This document shows positions 25,273-33,471 of a stretch of DNA of 41,443 nt, piece by piece; the first letter of the stretch is position 1; each line of letters begins with the position of its first letter. Below the pieces are notes generated by a model. The model was not told where the DNA came from. It worked only from the letters and a program-made list of their open reading frames with translations, and searched no databases. This stretch comes from Veillonella sp. R32 (GTDB taxonomy: Bacteria; Bacillota; Negativicutes; Veillonellales; Veillonellaceae): the NCBI RefSeq assembly GCF_010093125.1, contig NZ_NMZQ01000027.1, positions 1-41,443 of the forward strand, given 5' to 3'. The position numbers and the translations under genes are program-made.

Positions 25273-25605
25273 TCATTTTATAAATACTTGCTGAATGAGT
25301 AGCATATATACAATAGTACCTGTGGCAATACTGAGTAACATATTACGTTTGACTAAATGAATCACGACTAAAGCCAGAATAGCTAACAGTTCAGGCAAAC
25401 CATGAGGATATGTCCATAGTGTCACATCTTTTAAAGAATATACTACTAATAGCCCCATAACAGCAGCTGGTAAAACAGCCCCTAAATACGTAATAATAGC
25501 TGGTGGTTTACTCGTTTTAGAAAAAATCAAAAAAGGAGTGAACCGTGTGGCCATGGTCCCTAATACTACAGCACCAATCGTAATTGCTATGTCCCAACTG
25601 CTCAT
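25273..25605 (-). CDS. azlD: AzlD-family branched-chain amino acid exporter subunit
   Basis: 110 aa, the usual length, with four hydrophobic segments. MATRFTPFLIF near the N-terminus and YLGAVLPAAVMGLLVVY are typical of AzlD. The start overlaps the azlC stop by four bases (ATGA), so the subunits are translationally coupled. AzlCD exports branched-chain amino acids in characterised cases; placement under an S-box riboswitch suggests methionine or a related amino acid here, which is an inference. Confidence 0.9.
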   Translation of the reverse strand: MSSWDIAITIGAVVLGTMATRFTPFLIFSKTSKPPAIITYLGAVLPAAVMGLLVVYSLKDVTLWTYPHGLPELLAILALVVIHLVKRNMLLSIATGTIVYMLLIQQVFIK

Positions 25606-26432
25606 AGTTCACTCTCCCTTCTGTCCTTAGAGTCCCACCAAAAAAGCCCACAAAATATCAGCACCATCACTAGCATGGCAGGTAATATAAACAGATTAGG
25701 CCCCAATACATAGAGCATACTGAGAGCTACGGCCAAACCGATTAATCCAGACTGATATTTCTTAGCCGTCAAAAGCATATCTAAGAAGATAACCGCAAAT
25801 AAAGCCGTTAAAATAAATTCAATACCTTTCATATCAAAGGTTAGAAAATGGCTGCCCACAGCACCAAGAGCAACACCACCTACCCAATATAAATAATTTA
25901 ACCACGTCACATGTAAGTAAAACCAACCCTTGTCAATTTGGCTCGGTAAGTTAATCGTCGCATTAATGGCAAAAGTTTCATCACACATACCATAAATGAG
26001 TGGATACTTTTTCCAATCTAAGGGGCCATACCGTGTGAGCATGGTCAAACCATAAAAGATATGTCGTCCGTTTACCATAAAGGCTAGTACAAAGGCCCCT
26101 AAAGGATCAAAAGGAGCGGCCAATAAGGCAACAGTAACAAACTCCATGGAACCTGCAAAAATCGTTGCACTCATAAGAAAGGGTAAATACCAAGGTAACC
26201 CTTGGCCTACAGCATACAAGCCATAGGATATACCTAAAAATAGAAAACTAGCACAAATAGGTACCGTCAGGGGAAAGGCATAACGAAACGCTTCCCAGCC
26301 CTTACCATTATTCTTTACATTATTCTTTACATTATTCTTTACACTATTGTTTACATTATCCTGGACATTTTCTTTGACACTTTCTGTTTCTTTGATTTTT
26401 TCTCTGCCATTGTTACATTCATCACTCTTCAT
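25602..26432 (-). CDS. azlC: AzlC-family amino acid exporter with repetitive N-terminus
   Basis: About 276 aa from ATG 26432, which overlaps the end of the upstream methyltransferase gene by 11 bases. The membrane part (from about residue 46) is normal AzlC: FPLTVPICASFLFLGISYG, then MEFVTVALLAAPFDPLGAFVLAFMVNGRHIFYGL. The first 45 residues are an unusual hydrophilic Asn/Lys-rich extension built from four-residue units such as VKNN, VQDN and VKEN, encoded by 12-bp tandem repeats at 26306-26377. It is probably cytoplasmic and may vary in length between strains. Confidence 0.9.
   Translation of the reverse strand: MKSDECNNGREKIKETESVKENVQDNVNNSVKNNVKNNVKNNGKGWEAFRYAFPLTVPICASFLFLGISYGLYAVGQGLPWYLPFLMSATIFAGSMEFVTVALLAAPFDPLGAFVLAFMVNGRHIFYGLTMLTRYGPLDWKKYPLIYGMCDETFAINATINLPSQIDKGWFYLHVTWLNYLYWVGGVALGAVGSHFLTFDMKGIEFILTALFAVIFLDMLLTAKKYQSGLIGLAVALSMLYVLGPNLFILPAMLVMVLIFCGLFWWDSKDRRESEL
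26306..26377 (-). repeat. 12-bp tandem repeats inside azlC
   Basis: Three exact copies of CATTATTCTTTA (26306-26341), then diverging copies at 26342, 26354 and 26366. The unit is a multiple of three, so copy-number changes keep the frame. Confidence 0.85.
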
Positions 26433-27567
26433 AAGGCCCCCAAGCCTTCTCTGCCACACGTTTAATCAAGGCGAGCTTAGCAAACTGCTCGTCTTCCGTC
26501 AAATTATTACCTTCTTCGGTAGATGCAAAACCACATTGTGGACTTAAGGCTAATTGTTCTTTTGGTACATATAAAGTCGCTTCTTCAATGCGCGCTAATA
26601 AATCTTCTTCTTTTTCAAGTTCTGGGAATTTCGAGGTAACTAAACCTAATACAACTTTCTGATTCTTTATAAAACGAAGCGGTGCAAAACCACCAGCTCG
26701 ATCAGAGTCATACTCTAAAAAGAAACCATCAATGTTGCAATGACCAAACAAGGTCTCTGCAATTGGTTCATAACCACCCGAAGAGAACCACGTAGAACGG
26801 AAGTTACCGCGGCAAATGTGCATGGTCACGGCTAAATCATCTGGTTTCCCTTCTAATGCATAATTAATAACTTCCACATATTTTTTAGCAATATATTGTA
26901 AATCTAAGCCACGAACTGCATATTCTTTACGCTTAGTTTCATCACAGAATTCACCCCAAGAGGTATCATCCAATTGTAAATAACGGCAACCGGCTTGATA
27001 AAAAGCTTGAATGGCCTTACGATAAGCTTTGGCAATCGCTTCAAACAAAGTCTCTTCCTTTTCATACTGTGGAATCGGTTCATAATGTTCTTCGCGAACA
27101 CAACAAATTAAGTGAAGCATAGAAGGTGATGGAATGGTAAATTTAACAATCGCTTGATCACCAACGGTGGCTTTCACAAATTTAAAATCCTCCAAAAATG
27201 GATGATTATCAGGGAAGTCAATATCTCCTACAATTTTAAGAGTCGCTGCTTTTGGCTGATGTCCCTTAAAAGCAACTGACCAATGATCTGCTTTAATACG
27301 TTCAACCCCTACTAATTGTTCTAAGAAATCTAAATGCCAATAAGCGCGGCGAAATTCACCGTCCGTTACAGCTTTTAAGCCCACTGCTAACTCTTTATCA
27401 ATTAAATCGCGAATCGCCACATCTTCTACGTTACGAAGTTCGGCTTTACTCATTGTACCGGCTTCTACTTCTTGACGGGCCGTTTTCACCGAATCAGGTC
27501 GTAAAAAACTCCCTACTACATCATAATGAAACGGACCTTTCCCAATTGTCTGTTTTGCGTTATTCAT
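26422..27567 (-). CDS. Core MetE-like methionine synthase (YxjG/YxjH family)
   Basis: 381 aa; it contains only the catalytic C-terminal domain of cobalamin-independent methionine synthase. Zinc ligands are intact: His250 and Cys252 (MHICRGN), Glu285 (FFLEYDSD) and Cys345 (LSPQCGFAST). It should transfer a methyl group to homocysteine; the methyl donor of these short forms is not certain. A SAM-I riboswitch directly upstream confirms a role in methionine supply. Ribosome site AGAGGAG lies nine bases before the ATG. It is the first gene of the operon with azlC and azlD. Confidence 0.92.
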   Translation of the reverse strand: MNNAKQTIGKGPFHYDVVGSFLRPDSVKTARQEVEAGTMSKAELRNVEDVAIRDLIDKELAVGLKAVTDGEFRRAYWHLDFLEQLVGVERIKADHWSVAFKGHQPKAATLKIVGDIDFPDNHPFLEDFKFVKATVGDQAIVKFTIPSPSMLHLICCVREEHYEPIPQYEKEETLFEAIAKAYRKAIQAFYQAGCRYLQLDDTSWGEFCDETKRKEYAVRGLDLQYIAKKYVEVINYALEGKPDDLAVTMHICRGNFRSTWFSSGGYEPIAETLFGHCNIDGFFLEYDSDRAGGFAPLRFIKNQKVVLGLVTSKFPELEKEEDLLARIEEATLYVPKEQLALSPQCGFASTEEGNNLTEDEQFAKLALIKRVAEKAWGPYEE

Positions 27568-27601
27568 ATTCTCAATCTCCTCTCAAATTTGGCAGATAAA
27601 C

Positions 27602-27745
27602 AAAAAAGCCGTCAACAAATGACGACTTACAGTCTTATCATCTGCCGGTTTCCCGTTGGACTTAGCACCTTGCTTATTACCCTAAATAAGTAAGCAGGTT
27701 GCCGCAGCATCACTGGGCCAGTTCCCTCAGCTGCTCTAGATGATA
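27602..27745 (-). promoter_or_regulatory. S-box (SAM-I) riboswitch with terminator
   Basis: Read on the minus strand it has the S-box core: AGCTGAGGGAACTGGCCC, GATGCTGCGGCAACC, AGGTGCTAAGTCC and AACCGGCAGATGAT. P1 pairs 27738-27745 with 27636-27643. The expression platform is a terminator, GTCGTCA-TTTGT-TGACGGC followed by TTTTTT (27602-27627). SAM binding should stop transcription of the methyltransferase-azlCD operon. Confidence 0.95.
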
Positions 27746-27797
27746 CTATACAATTATAATTATCTAGGTAATAAACATCACCCTTTAGATATATATT

Positions 27798-27827
27798 ATA
27801 ATACTTCAAAGCGGAGATACCTGTCAA
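27798..27827 (-). promoter_or_regulatory. Promoter of the S-box operon
   Basis: On the minus strand TTGACA (27822-27827), an 18-bp spacer and TATTAT (27798-27803), about 50 bp upstream of the riboswitch. Confidence 0.6.
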
Positions 27828-27848
27828 CTACAGACGTACTATACAAAA

Positions 27849-27890
27849 AGAGCATTGAATCCTGTGACTAACACAAGTATTCAATGCTCT
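27849..27890 (-). terminator. Terminator after the hydrogenase
   Basis: A perfect 12-bp stem (27849-27860 with 27879-27890), followed on the minus strand by CTTTTTG. Confidence 0.85.
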
Positions 27891-27904
27891 CCTATTAGGC
27901 CCTC

Positions 27905-29347
27905 TTATTCAGGCTTTTTGAATTTAGGGGATGTTGGGCATGTTTCAGGCGTTACATCTTTACGAACACCTAAATCAGCACTACGATCCGTATAATGAGT
28001 ATGTAATAACTCTTCGGAACGTTCACCTAATGGTTTACCCAAGAATTCTTCATAAATAGCTTTGATTTCAGGATTTTCATAGCTAGAACGAAGTTTCATT
28101 TCAGCGTCAGCTTTGTAAATACCTTCAATACGAGCGGATTTTACTTTATCTGCTACTGGCATTTTAACACGTGGCTGACCGCCGCCACCAATACAACCAC
28201 CACGGCAAGCCATCATTTCGATGAAATCATATTTCTTACCAGTAGCTTTCATATTATCTAAGAAATCACGGATATTTTTGCCGCCATGAACAACAGCCAC
28301 TTTTAATGTTTTACCGCCGATTTCAACGTCTGCTTCTTTAACACCTTCCATACCACGTACATCTTGTAAGTTAGTGAAAGGTTCTGGAGATGGTTCATTA
28401 CCAGTGATGAATTTGTAAGCGCTACGCATAGCTGCTTCCATTACGCCACCAGTGTTACAGAAAATAACACTACCACCTGTTTCAGCACCGATATATTTAT
28501 CCATAGTGGATTCTTCCACTTGTGTGAAATCTACGCCAGATTCACGAATCCATTTAGCAAATTCACCAGTCGTGATGCAGTAGTCAGTATCGCGAAGTTC
28601 TTCTTTGCCCCAGTATTCAGCAGATTTATTCTGTTCTGGACGACGAATTTCAAATTTCTTAGCTGTACATGGCGCTACACTTACGGATACAATTTTTTCA
28701 GGATCCAATTTCATCTTTTCAGCGAAATAGGTTTTAAGCACAGCTGCTTCCATAGCAATACAGCTACGAGTTGTAGAAATATTTGGTAAATATTCTGGGT
28801 AATACGTTTCAGCAAATTTTACCCAAGCTGGACAACAACTAGTGAATTGTGGCAATTCGCCATGACCGTTGATAACACGTTCAATTAATTCGTTCGCTTC
28901 TTCCATGATGGTTAAATCCGCACCAAAGTTAGTGTCAACTACATAGTCAGCACCTAAAGCACGAAGAGCACCAATCATTTTACCTTCTAAGAAGGAACCT
29001 GGTTCATAACCAAATTCTTCACCAATACCAACACGCACTGCTGGCGCCGTTTGGATTACAACAATTTTATCTGGATCAGCAATCGCTGCTTTTACTTGAT
29101 CTAATTCACTACGTTCATTCATAGAATCGAATGGGCACGCAGCGGCACATTGACCACAATGAACACAGATAGGTTTATCCCCTGTGGATTCTAAATCATA
29201 GTAGTCAAGTACACCCATAACGTCGGCACAAGCACGACGACATAATGTACAGTTCTTACATTTTTCTAAATCATGAACAATCGCAATATTATCTTCAGCA
29301 ATTGGCACACGACGATCAATATGTTGGAATCGACTTTCGAAACTCAT
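27905..29347 (-). CDS. [FeFe] hydrogenase catalytic subunit (M2 type)
   Basis: 480 aa from ATG 29347 (GAGGTG upstream); the longer frame to 29416 runs through a structured leader and is rejected. Two [4Fe-4S] motifs: Cys30/33/36/40 and Cys61/64/67/71. H-cluster motifs: TSCCPAW (Cys171-172), APCTAKKFE (Cys227), the GGSVIFCNTGGVMEAAMRSA region and MMACRGGCIGGGGQP (Cys381, Cys385). The Met usually preceding the PCxxKK motif is Ala here. It probably reduces protons with ferredoxin electrons during fermentation. Monomeric M2 architecture; no NADH-binding partners or maturases (hydEFG) are nearby. Confidence 0.95.
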   Translation of the reverse strand: MSFESRFQHIDRRVPIAEDNIAIVHDLEKCKNCTLCRRACADVMGVLDYYDLESTGDKPICVHCGQCAAACPFDSMNERSELDQVKAAIADPDKIVVIQTAPAVRVGIGEEFGYEPGSFLEGKMIGALRALGADYVVDTNFGADLTIMEEANELIERVINGHGELPQFTSCCPAWVKFAETYYPEYLPNISTTRSCIAMEAAVLKTYFAEKMKLDPEKIVSVSVAPCTAKKFEIRRPEQNKSAEYWGKEELRDTDYCITTGEFAKWIRESGVDFTQVEESTMDKYIGAETGGSVIFCNTGGVMEAAMRSAYKFITGNEPSPEPFTNLQDVRGMEGVKEADVEIGGKTLKVAVVHGGKNIRDFLDNMKATGKKYDFIEMMACRGGCIGGGGQPRVKMPVADKVKSARIEGIYKADAEMKLRSSYENPEIKAIYEEFLGKPLGERSEELLHTHYTDRSADLGVRKDVTPETCPTSPKFKKPE

Positions 29348-29392
29348 AATTTTGCACCTCACACAATTAATACTAGTTATGTATTCAAATAC

Positions 29393-29448
29393 TCCGACCT
29401 CTGTCGGAATGGACATCGACCATGCCGTTCATGGTTGTGAGTGATGTC
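29393..29448 (-). promoter_or_regulatory. Structured 5' leader of the hydrogenase mRNA
   Basis: Two hairpins lie between the promoter and the start codon: TCCGAC/GTCGGA (29393-29408) and a longer stem with outer GACATC/GATGTC (29412-29417 with 29443-29448) and inner GACCATG/CATGGTT. The second lies at the very 5' end of the predicted transcript. Not matched to a riboswitch class I know. Confidence 0.6.
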
Positions 29449-29455
29449 TCTTTGT

Positions 29456-29485
29456 AGTATAGCATCTTAAATGTCCTATTTTCAA
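29456..29485 (-). promoter_or_regulatory. Promoter of the hydrogenase gene
   Basis: On the minus strand TTGAAA (29480-29485), 18-bp spacer, TATACT (29456-29461). Transcription would begin near 29449, at the first base of the leader hairpin. Confidence 0.6.
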
Positions 29486-29573
29486 ATAGGAATTAGATAA
29501 ACTTTCCGCATATTTACTATGCATTTACTAATAGTTTAACCCCATTCTTACTACCGTAAATAGCATCTTACGT

Positions 29574-30326
29574 CTATAGAATTTTCATTATGTCCATTGT
29601 CAAAAGATAGTCGTTTGTCATAGTAAGGGCTACCAAATCAATCCAACCAAAACGAGCCAGCCAGTGCAGGCTTTTCATCAGGTATGGTTTGTTTTTGAAA
29701 AACTTCTGCAATTTTTGAAACGTCACTTGCCCACCAGGCGTATTGGTATATCCTGTCACCGCGGCATTTAACGCATTAGGCCGTACTACTTCCTCACGAA
29801 AATAACCATGAATAAATAATAAAAGATCCATCACCTTATCGTCCATCCATCTTAAATGGTAATCATTTTCCCAATCTAAAAACTGAACCTGCCCTTCTTC
29901 CCTATCATACACAATATCTCGTAATACAGGTCGACCATGACTGAAACCAGCGGCATGAAGCTTAGCTAAACTTTGTCCTGCTGCATAAAAAGCCTCTTCC
30001 ATAGCTTGCTCATCGGTTTGTTCCGGATGTAACCAATGAGCTAGCGTATCGCCCCCGCTAAGGGTAACAAAATAATCTGGTGTATCTACCACAACTTGAG
30101 GCGCTAAGCCGCAAGCCTTAGCAACCGCTTTCATTTTACGGACTTCACGATCATAGCCGTGTTGCCCACCTAAACGTAAACGCCACCGCTTATTGCGTAC
30201 ATGACGTTTCACAAAATATTCTTTACTATCAAAAACAAAAGAGAACACCCTATCTGTTGGATGTTCTCGCGAAGCCTCGACCAAATGATATTCAAATAAT
30301 GAATCAACTACAAAACTATCTTGCAT
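29574..30326 (-). CDS. Lipopolysaccharide-kinase-like protein (Kdo/WaaP family)
   Basis: 250 aa protein-kinase-like fold. The probable ATP lysine is Lys40 (EYFVKRHV), the helix-C Glu is Glu61, the catalytic loop is FSHGRPVLRDIVYD (His130, Asp137), and a metal-binding Asp151 in FLDWEND replaces DFG. This layout fits KdkA/WaaP-type enzymes that phosphorylate LPS inner-core sugars at the cytoplasmic side. It implies a diderm cell envelope, consistent with Negativicutes. The C-terminal 60 residues are basic and hydrophobic and could contact membrane. GGGGGA precedes the ATG. It is monocistronic and divergent from the dehydrogenase gene. Confidence 0.75.
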   Translation of the reverse strand: MQDSFVVDSLFEYHLVEASREHPTDRVFSFVFDSKEYFVKRHVRNKRWRLRLGGQHGYDREVRKMKAVAKACGLAPQVVVDTPDYFVTLSGGDTLAHWLHPEQTDEQAMEEAFYAAGQSLAKLHAAGFSHGRPVLRDIVYDREEGQVQFLDWENDYHLRWMDDKVMDLLLFIHGYFREEVVRPNALNAAVTGYTNTPGGQVTFQKLQKFFKNKPYLMKSLHWLARFGWIDLVALTMTNDYLLTMDIMKIL

Positions 30327-30559
30327 GCCATCCCCCTAAATTTTACTTTTAATATTTTTAACATAAACACCCTATACCTATTAAAAATTAAACAAATCCA
30401 TTTATTAAGTAATAGCTTCCTAACTCCGCTTTCATCAGTTTATAAATTGTTTAAACTTTTTTTAAAATTACTTTATATTTTACACCTTTTTTACAAAATA
30501 GCAACTTTACTTTGAAATAGAATATTGTATAACAAAATTTATGAAAGTCATCACTTTGT
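30327..30559. other. AT-rich divergent intergenic region
   Basis: No gene supported. It separates the LPS-kinase-like gene from the dehydrogenase. Apart from the dehydrogenase promoter just downstream I see no clear signal; it is strongly A/T biased with T-runs. Confidence 0.5.
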
Positions 30560-30588
30560 TTGAATGCTCTTATCTTTTGGCGTATAAT
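30560..30588 (+). promoter_or_regulatory. Promoter of the hydroxyacid dehydrogenase gene
   Basis: TTGAAT (30560-30565), 17-bp spacer, TATAAT (30583-30588); the leader is about 65 bases. Confidence 0.7.
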
Positions 30589-30659
30589 AGAGTCAATAAG
30601 TAGTCTTTTTCACTCTTAATGCCATTTATTTGGCAATCTTAATCTTATGAGGTGATACC

Positions 30660-31610
30660 ATGAAAATTATCGTAATGGAACCATTAGGCGTATCAACCGC
30701 CAAAATTGAAGCTGTTTCAGCCCCACTCAAAGCAGCAGGTCATGAATTCTTCTACCCAGAAACGCAAGAGTTAGATCAAACTAAATTATTAGAACGTGTC
30801 AAAGAAGCTGATGTATTAATCTTAGCGAATCAAAAATTATCCGGCGATATTATCCGCCAATGTCCTAATTTAAAAATGATTTCTATTGCCTTCACTGGCG
30901 TAGATCATGTAGATTTAAAGGCTTGCCGCGAACGTAATATTACCGTATGTAATGCGGCTGGTTATTCCACTAATGCAGTCGCTGAATTAGCCTTTGGCCT
31001 TGCTATTTCCGTATGCCGTAACATCGTTCCTTGTGATCATCAAAGTCGCCATGAAGGCACTAAAGCCGGTCTTGTAGGCTTTGAATTATTTGGTAAAACC
31101 TTCGGTGTCGTTGGCACTGGTGCTATCGGCAAACGAGTAGCTGAAATCGCCCTTGCCTTTGGCTGCCGTGTTATCGCCTACAATCGTAGTGAAAAACCAG
31201 ATTTAATTGAAAAGGGCGTTACTTTTGTCAGCAAGGACGAATTATTCCGTCAAGCAGATTTTGTATCCTTGCATACACCTCTTACTGATGAAACGAAGGG
31301 CCTCGTTGATGCCGAAACAATTAAACTTATGAAACCTACCGCTGTATTAATCAATACAGCCCGCGGTCCTGTGGTAGATAGTGAAGCCTTAGCGGCCGCC
31401 CTCAACGAAGGCCGTCTAGCCGGTGCTGGCATTGATGTTTTTGAAACGGAACCTCCTATTCCAGCGGCTCATCCACTTTGCCATGCGAAGAATACCGTTT
31501 TAACGCCTCACGTTGCCTTTGCTAGTAAAGAAGCTCTTGAAACAAGAGCTGACATTGTCATTGAAAACATAAAACAGTGGGAAGCCGGTACACCACAAAA
31601 TCTAGTATAA
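30660..31610 (+). CDS. D-isomer specific 2-hydroxyacid dehydrogenase
   Basis: 316 aa. NAD-binding motif GVVGTGAIGKRVAEIA (Gly152, Gly154, Gly157). Catalytic triad of the family: Arg235 (INTARGPVVD), Glu264 (DVFETEPP) and His284 (TPHVAFASKE). It interconverts a 2-keto acid and a D-2-hydroxy acid. The sequence resembles the phosphoglycerate/glyoxylate dehydrogenase branch but lacks the C-terminal ACT domain of SerA, so the substrate is open (hydroxypyruvate, glyoxylate or D-lactate). GAGGTG before the ATG; own promoter and terminator. Confidence 0.9.
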   Translation: MKIIVMEPLGVSTAKIEAVSAPLKAAGHEFFYPETQELDQTKLLERVKEADVLILANQKLSGDIIRQCPNLKMISIAFTGVDHVDLKACRERNITVCNAAGYSTNAVAELAFGLAISVCRNIVPCDHQSRHEGTKAGLVGFELFGKTFGVVGTGAIGKRVAEIALAFGCRVIAYNRSEKPDLIEKGVTFVSKDELFRQADFVSLHTPLTDETKGLVDAETIKLMKPTAVLINTARGPVVDSEALAAALNEGRLAGAGIDVFETEPPIPAAHPLCHAKNTVLTPHVAFASKEALETRADIVIENIKQWEAGTPQNLV

Positions 31611-31631
31611 ATACGCTTGCCTAATAACCAA

Positions 31632-31697
31632 AAAGGGTTACTCGTTGTTACGCCTAACGACATAAAGTCGCAAATCGTACACAACAAGCAACCCTTT
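31632..31697. terminator. Long terminator between the dehydrogenase and the RraA paralogue
   Basis: AAAGGGTT (31632-31639) pairs with AACCCTTT (31690-31697), extended by imperfect pairing of CTCGTTGT with ACAACAAG; an inner CGAC-ATAAA-GTCG hairpin is present. TCTTTT follows. Confidence 0.7.
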
Positions 31698-31808
31698 CTT
31701 TTATCCCCAGTAACATTAACTATATTCTCCCATTTAATGTTACAGGACAAATTTTACAGACATCTCAAACAAGACAGCCATAGGATTAGCGAAGAAAAGC
31801 CCTATCAA

Positions 31809-32504
31809 TTAATATTGTCCATCAATTATCTCCGTGCCCTGTTCTTTTAACTGGTCTTCAATCCACTGCCGCTCAGCCGTCCCCGTTAAAGCAGCATGCA
31901 CGTTTTCAGCATCCACAGCTTGCAGCTTCTTAGCACTATCGATAATTTCAGCCGCATCTTGCCAAGGTACTACAATAACACCGTCTTGGTCCATAACAAT
32001 TAAATCACCTGGATTAACTGAAATACCACCACAGGCGATAGGGGTATTGATTTCGCCAGTCCCATTTTTATAAGGCCCCGCTGGATTAGTACCATTTGCA
32101 TAGACAGGTAAATTCATTGTTGCCACCGCATCACTATCACGAATAGGGCCATCAATCACAACGCCGGCAATTTGTTTATACATGGCATAGCCAAACATGA
32201 TTTCACCCATCAAAGCGCGATATTCAGAACCACCATCATTCGACACCATAATAACATCCCCTGGTTCCGCTATATTTAGAGCTTTGTGAATCATTAAATT
32301 ATCACCACCACGAGTTTTTACCGTTAAGGCTCGACCAACGGTTACAGGTTGTTTTGGTGCTGATTTCAAAGAAATACGAGGATGTAATGCACTTAGTCGC
32401 CCCATGCAATCGGCTACATTAGCGGCCGGAATACCTTTAAATTCATTAAGTAATTCATCACTTATCATAGGACGTTTCAAGTACACACGATTACCAACTG
32501 CCAT
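31809..32504 (-). CDS. RraA-family aldolase-like protein, second paralogue
   Basis: 231 aa from ATG 32504 (GGAG eight bases before); the frame extends to 32525 but overlaps this site. It aligns without gaps to the 2165-2863 protein over most of its length, with about two thirds identity by eye: GNRVYLKRP, IPAANVADCMGRLSALHPRISLKSAP, VIDGPIRD (Arg122-Asp123) and GEINTPIACGGISVNPGDLIVMDQDGV. The same enzyme class is likely: a pyruvate-forming aldolase or oxaloacetate decarboxylase. Unlike the first copy it stands alone with no transporter, which suggests a housekeeping role or different regulation. Confidence 0.8.
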   Translation of the reverse strand: MAVGNRVYLKRPMISDELLNEFKGIPAANVADCMGRLSALHPRISLKSAPKQPVTVGRALTVKTRGGDNLMIHKALNIAEPGDVIMVSNDGGSEYRALMGEIMFGYAMYKQIAGVVIDGPIRDSDAVATMNLPVYANGTNPAGPYKNGTGEINTPIACGGISVNPGDLIVMDQDGVIVVPWQDAAEIIDSAKKLQAVDAENVHAALTGTAERQWIEDQLKEQGTEIIDGQY

Positions 32505-32751
32505 GTTCATCACTCCATTCATCACATTGTATCACATTAAAAATTCTCTATATTTTTATGATACTCATATTTTTTCAAAATTTCAACGTATAAAACAGCA
32601 ATCCTCATAGCCAGCCTGCTGCCAAAAGCAGTATAATAAAAGAAAGTCTAAAGCATATCGCACCTTAACAAGTTTTAATTGACTTTACCTAGTTTTTATG
32701 TAAAAATTATTTGAATATATCTATATATGGACACGATTAAGGAGGCTCACC
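32505..32751. other. Divergent intergenic region before pyrF
   Basis: No gene. A TTGACT at 32679-32684 could be a -35 for pyrF but no convincing -10 follows at the right distance. No PyrR attenuator hairpin was found. The pyrF ribosome site GGAGG is at its end. Confidence 0.4.
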
Positions 32752-33471
32752 ATGGCAGATGACAGACTAATTGTTGCCTTAGATGTGGCAACAATGGATC
32801 AAGTTACCCAATTAGTAACCACGTTAGGCGATAGTGTTTCCTACTACAAAGTAGGCATGGAATTATTTTATGCAGCAGGCGCGCAAACAGTATCGTATCT
32901 TCAAGAGCAAGGAAAGTCCGTATTTCTTGATTTAAAATTACATGATATTCCTAACACCGTAGCCCAAGGGGTCACATCATTAACTCACCTAGGGGCTAAA
33001 CTAATTACATTGCATGCCCAAGGAGGCCCTGTCATGATGGCCGCCGCTGCCAAAGCCGCTACAGAAGCAGCCGAAGCACTTCAAGTAGAACGGCCTAAGC
33101 TATTAGCGGTTACCGTCTTAACCAGTTTTGATGATGAGGCCTGGACAGCTATCGGTGGTCAACTACCAATTCGTGACCAAGTACTACGTCTAGCTAAATT
33201 AGCCAAAGCATCGGGCATGGATGGCGTAGTAGCGTCCCCCTTAGAAGCCAAAGCCATTCGTGAAGCTTGTGGCGACGATTTTCTCATCGTAACACCGGGT
33301 ATTCGTCCGGCATTTGCAGCTGCTAATGATCAAAAACGAATTGCCACGCCTAAGAGTGCGCTTTTAGATGGTGCTTCCCAATTGGTCATTGGCCGTCCTA
33401 TTACGAAAGCTGATAATCCGCAAGAAGCGGTTCGTTTAATTGTTGAAGAAATGGAGGCTATCAACGCATGA
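32752..33471 (+). CDS. pyrF: Orotidine 5'-phosphate decarboxylase
   Basis: 239 aa, normal length. The catalytic Lys/Asp network is in FLDLKLHDIPNTV (Asp60, Lys62, Asp65). TPGIRP near the C-terminus is the phosphate-binding region, and VIGRPITKADNP is the conserved end. It converts OMP to UMP, the last step of de novo pyrimidine synthesis. ATG after GGAGG. It overlaps pyrE by four bases (ATGA), so they are coupled. Other pyr genes are not in this window. Confidence 0.97.
   Translation: MADDRLIVALDVATMDQVTQLVTTLGDSVSYYKVGMELFYAAGAQTVSYLQEQGKSVFLDLKLHDIPNTVAQGVTSLTHLGAKLITLHAQGGPVMMAAAAKAATEAAEALQVERPKLLAVTVLTSFDDEAWTAIGGQLPIRDQVLRLAKLAKASGMDGVVASPLEAKAIREACGDDFLIVTPGIRPAFAAANDQKRIATPKSALLDGASQLVIGRPITKADNPQEAVRLIVEEMEAINA

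Noticed and set aside
29348-29416. N-terminal extension of the hydrogenase
   Set aside because: The extra residues are encoded by the structured leader; the internal ATG at 29347 has GAGGTG and matches the family start.
30321-30515. 64-aa plus-strand frame
   Set aside because: Overlaps the LPS-kinase-like gene start, is extremely AT-rich and lacks a ribosome site.
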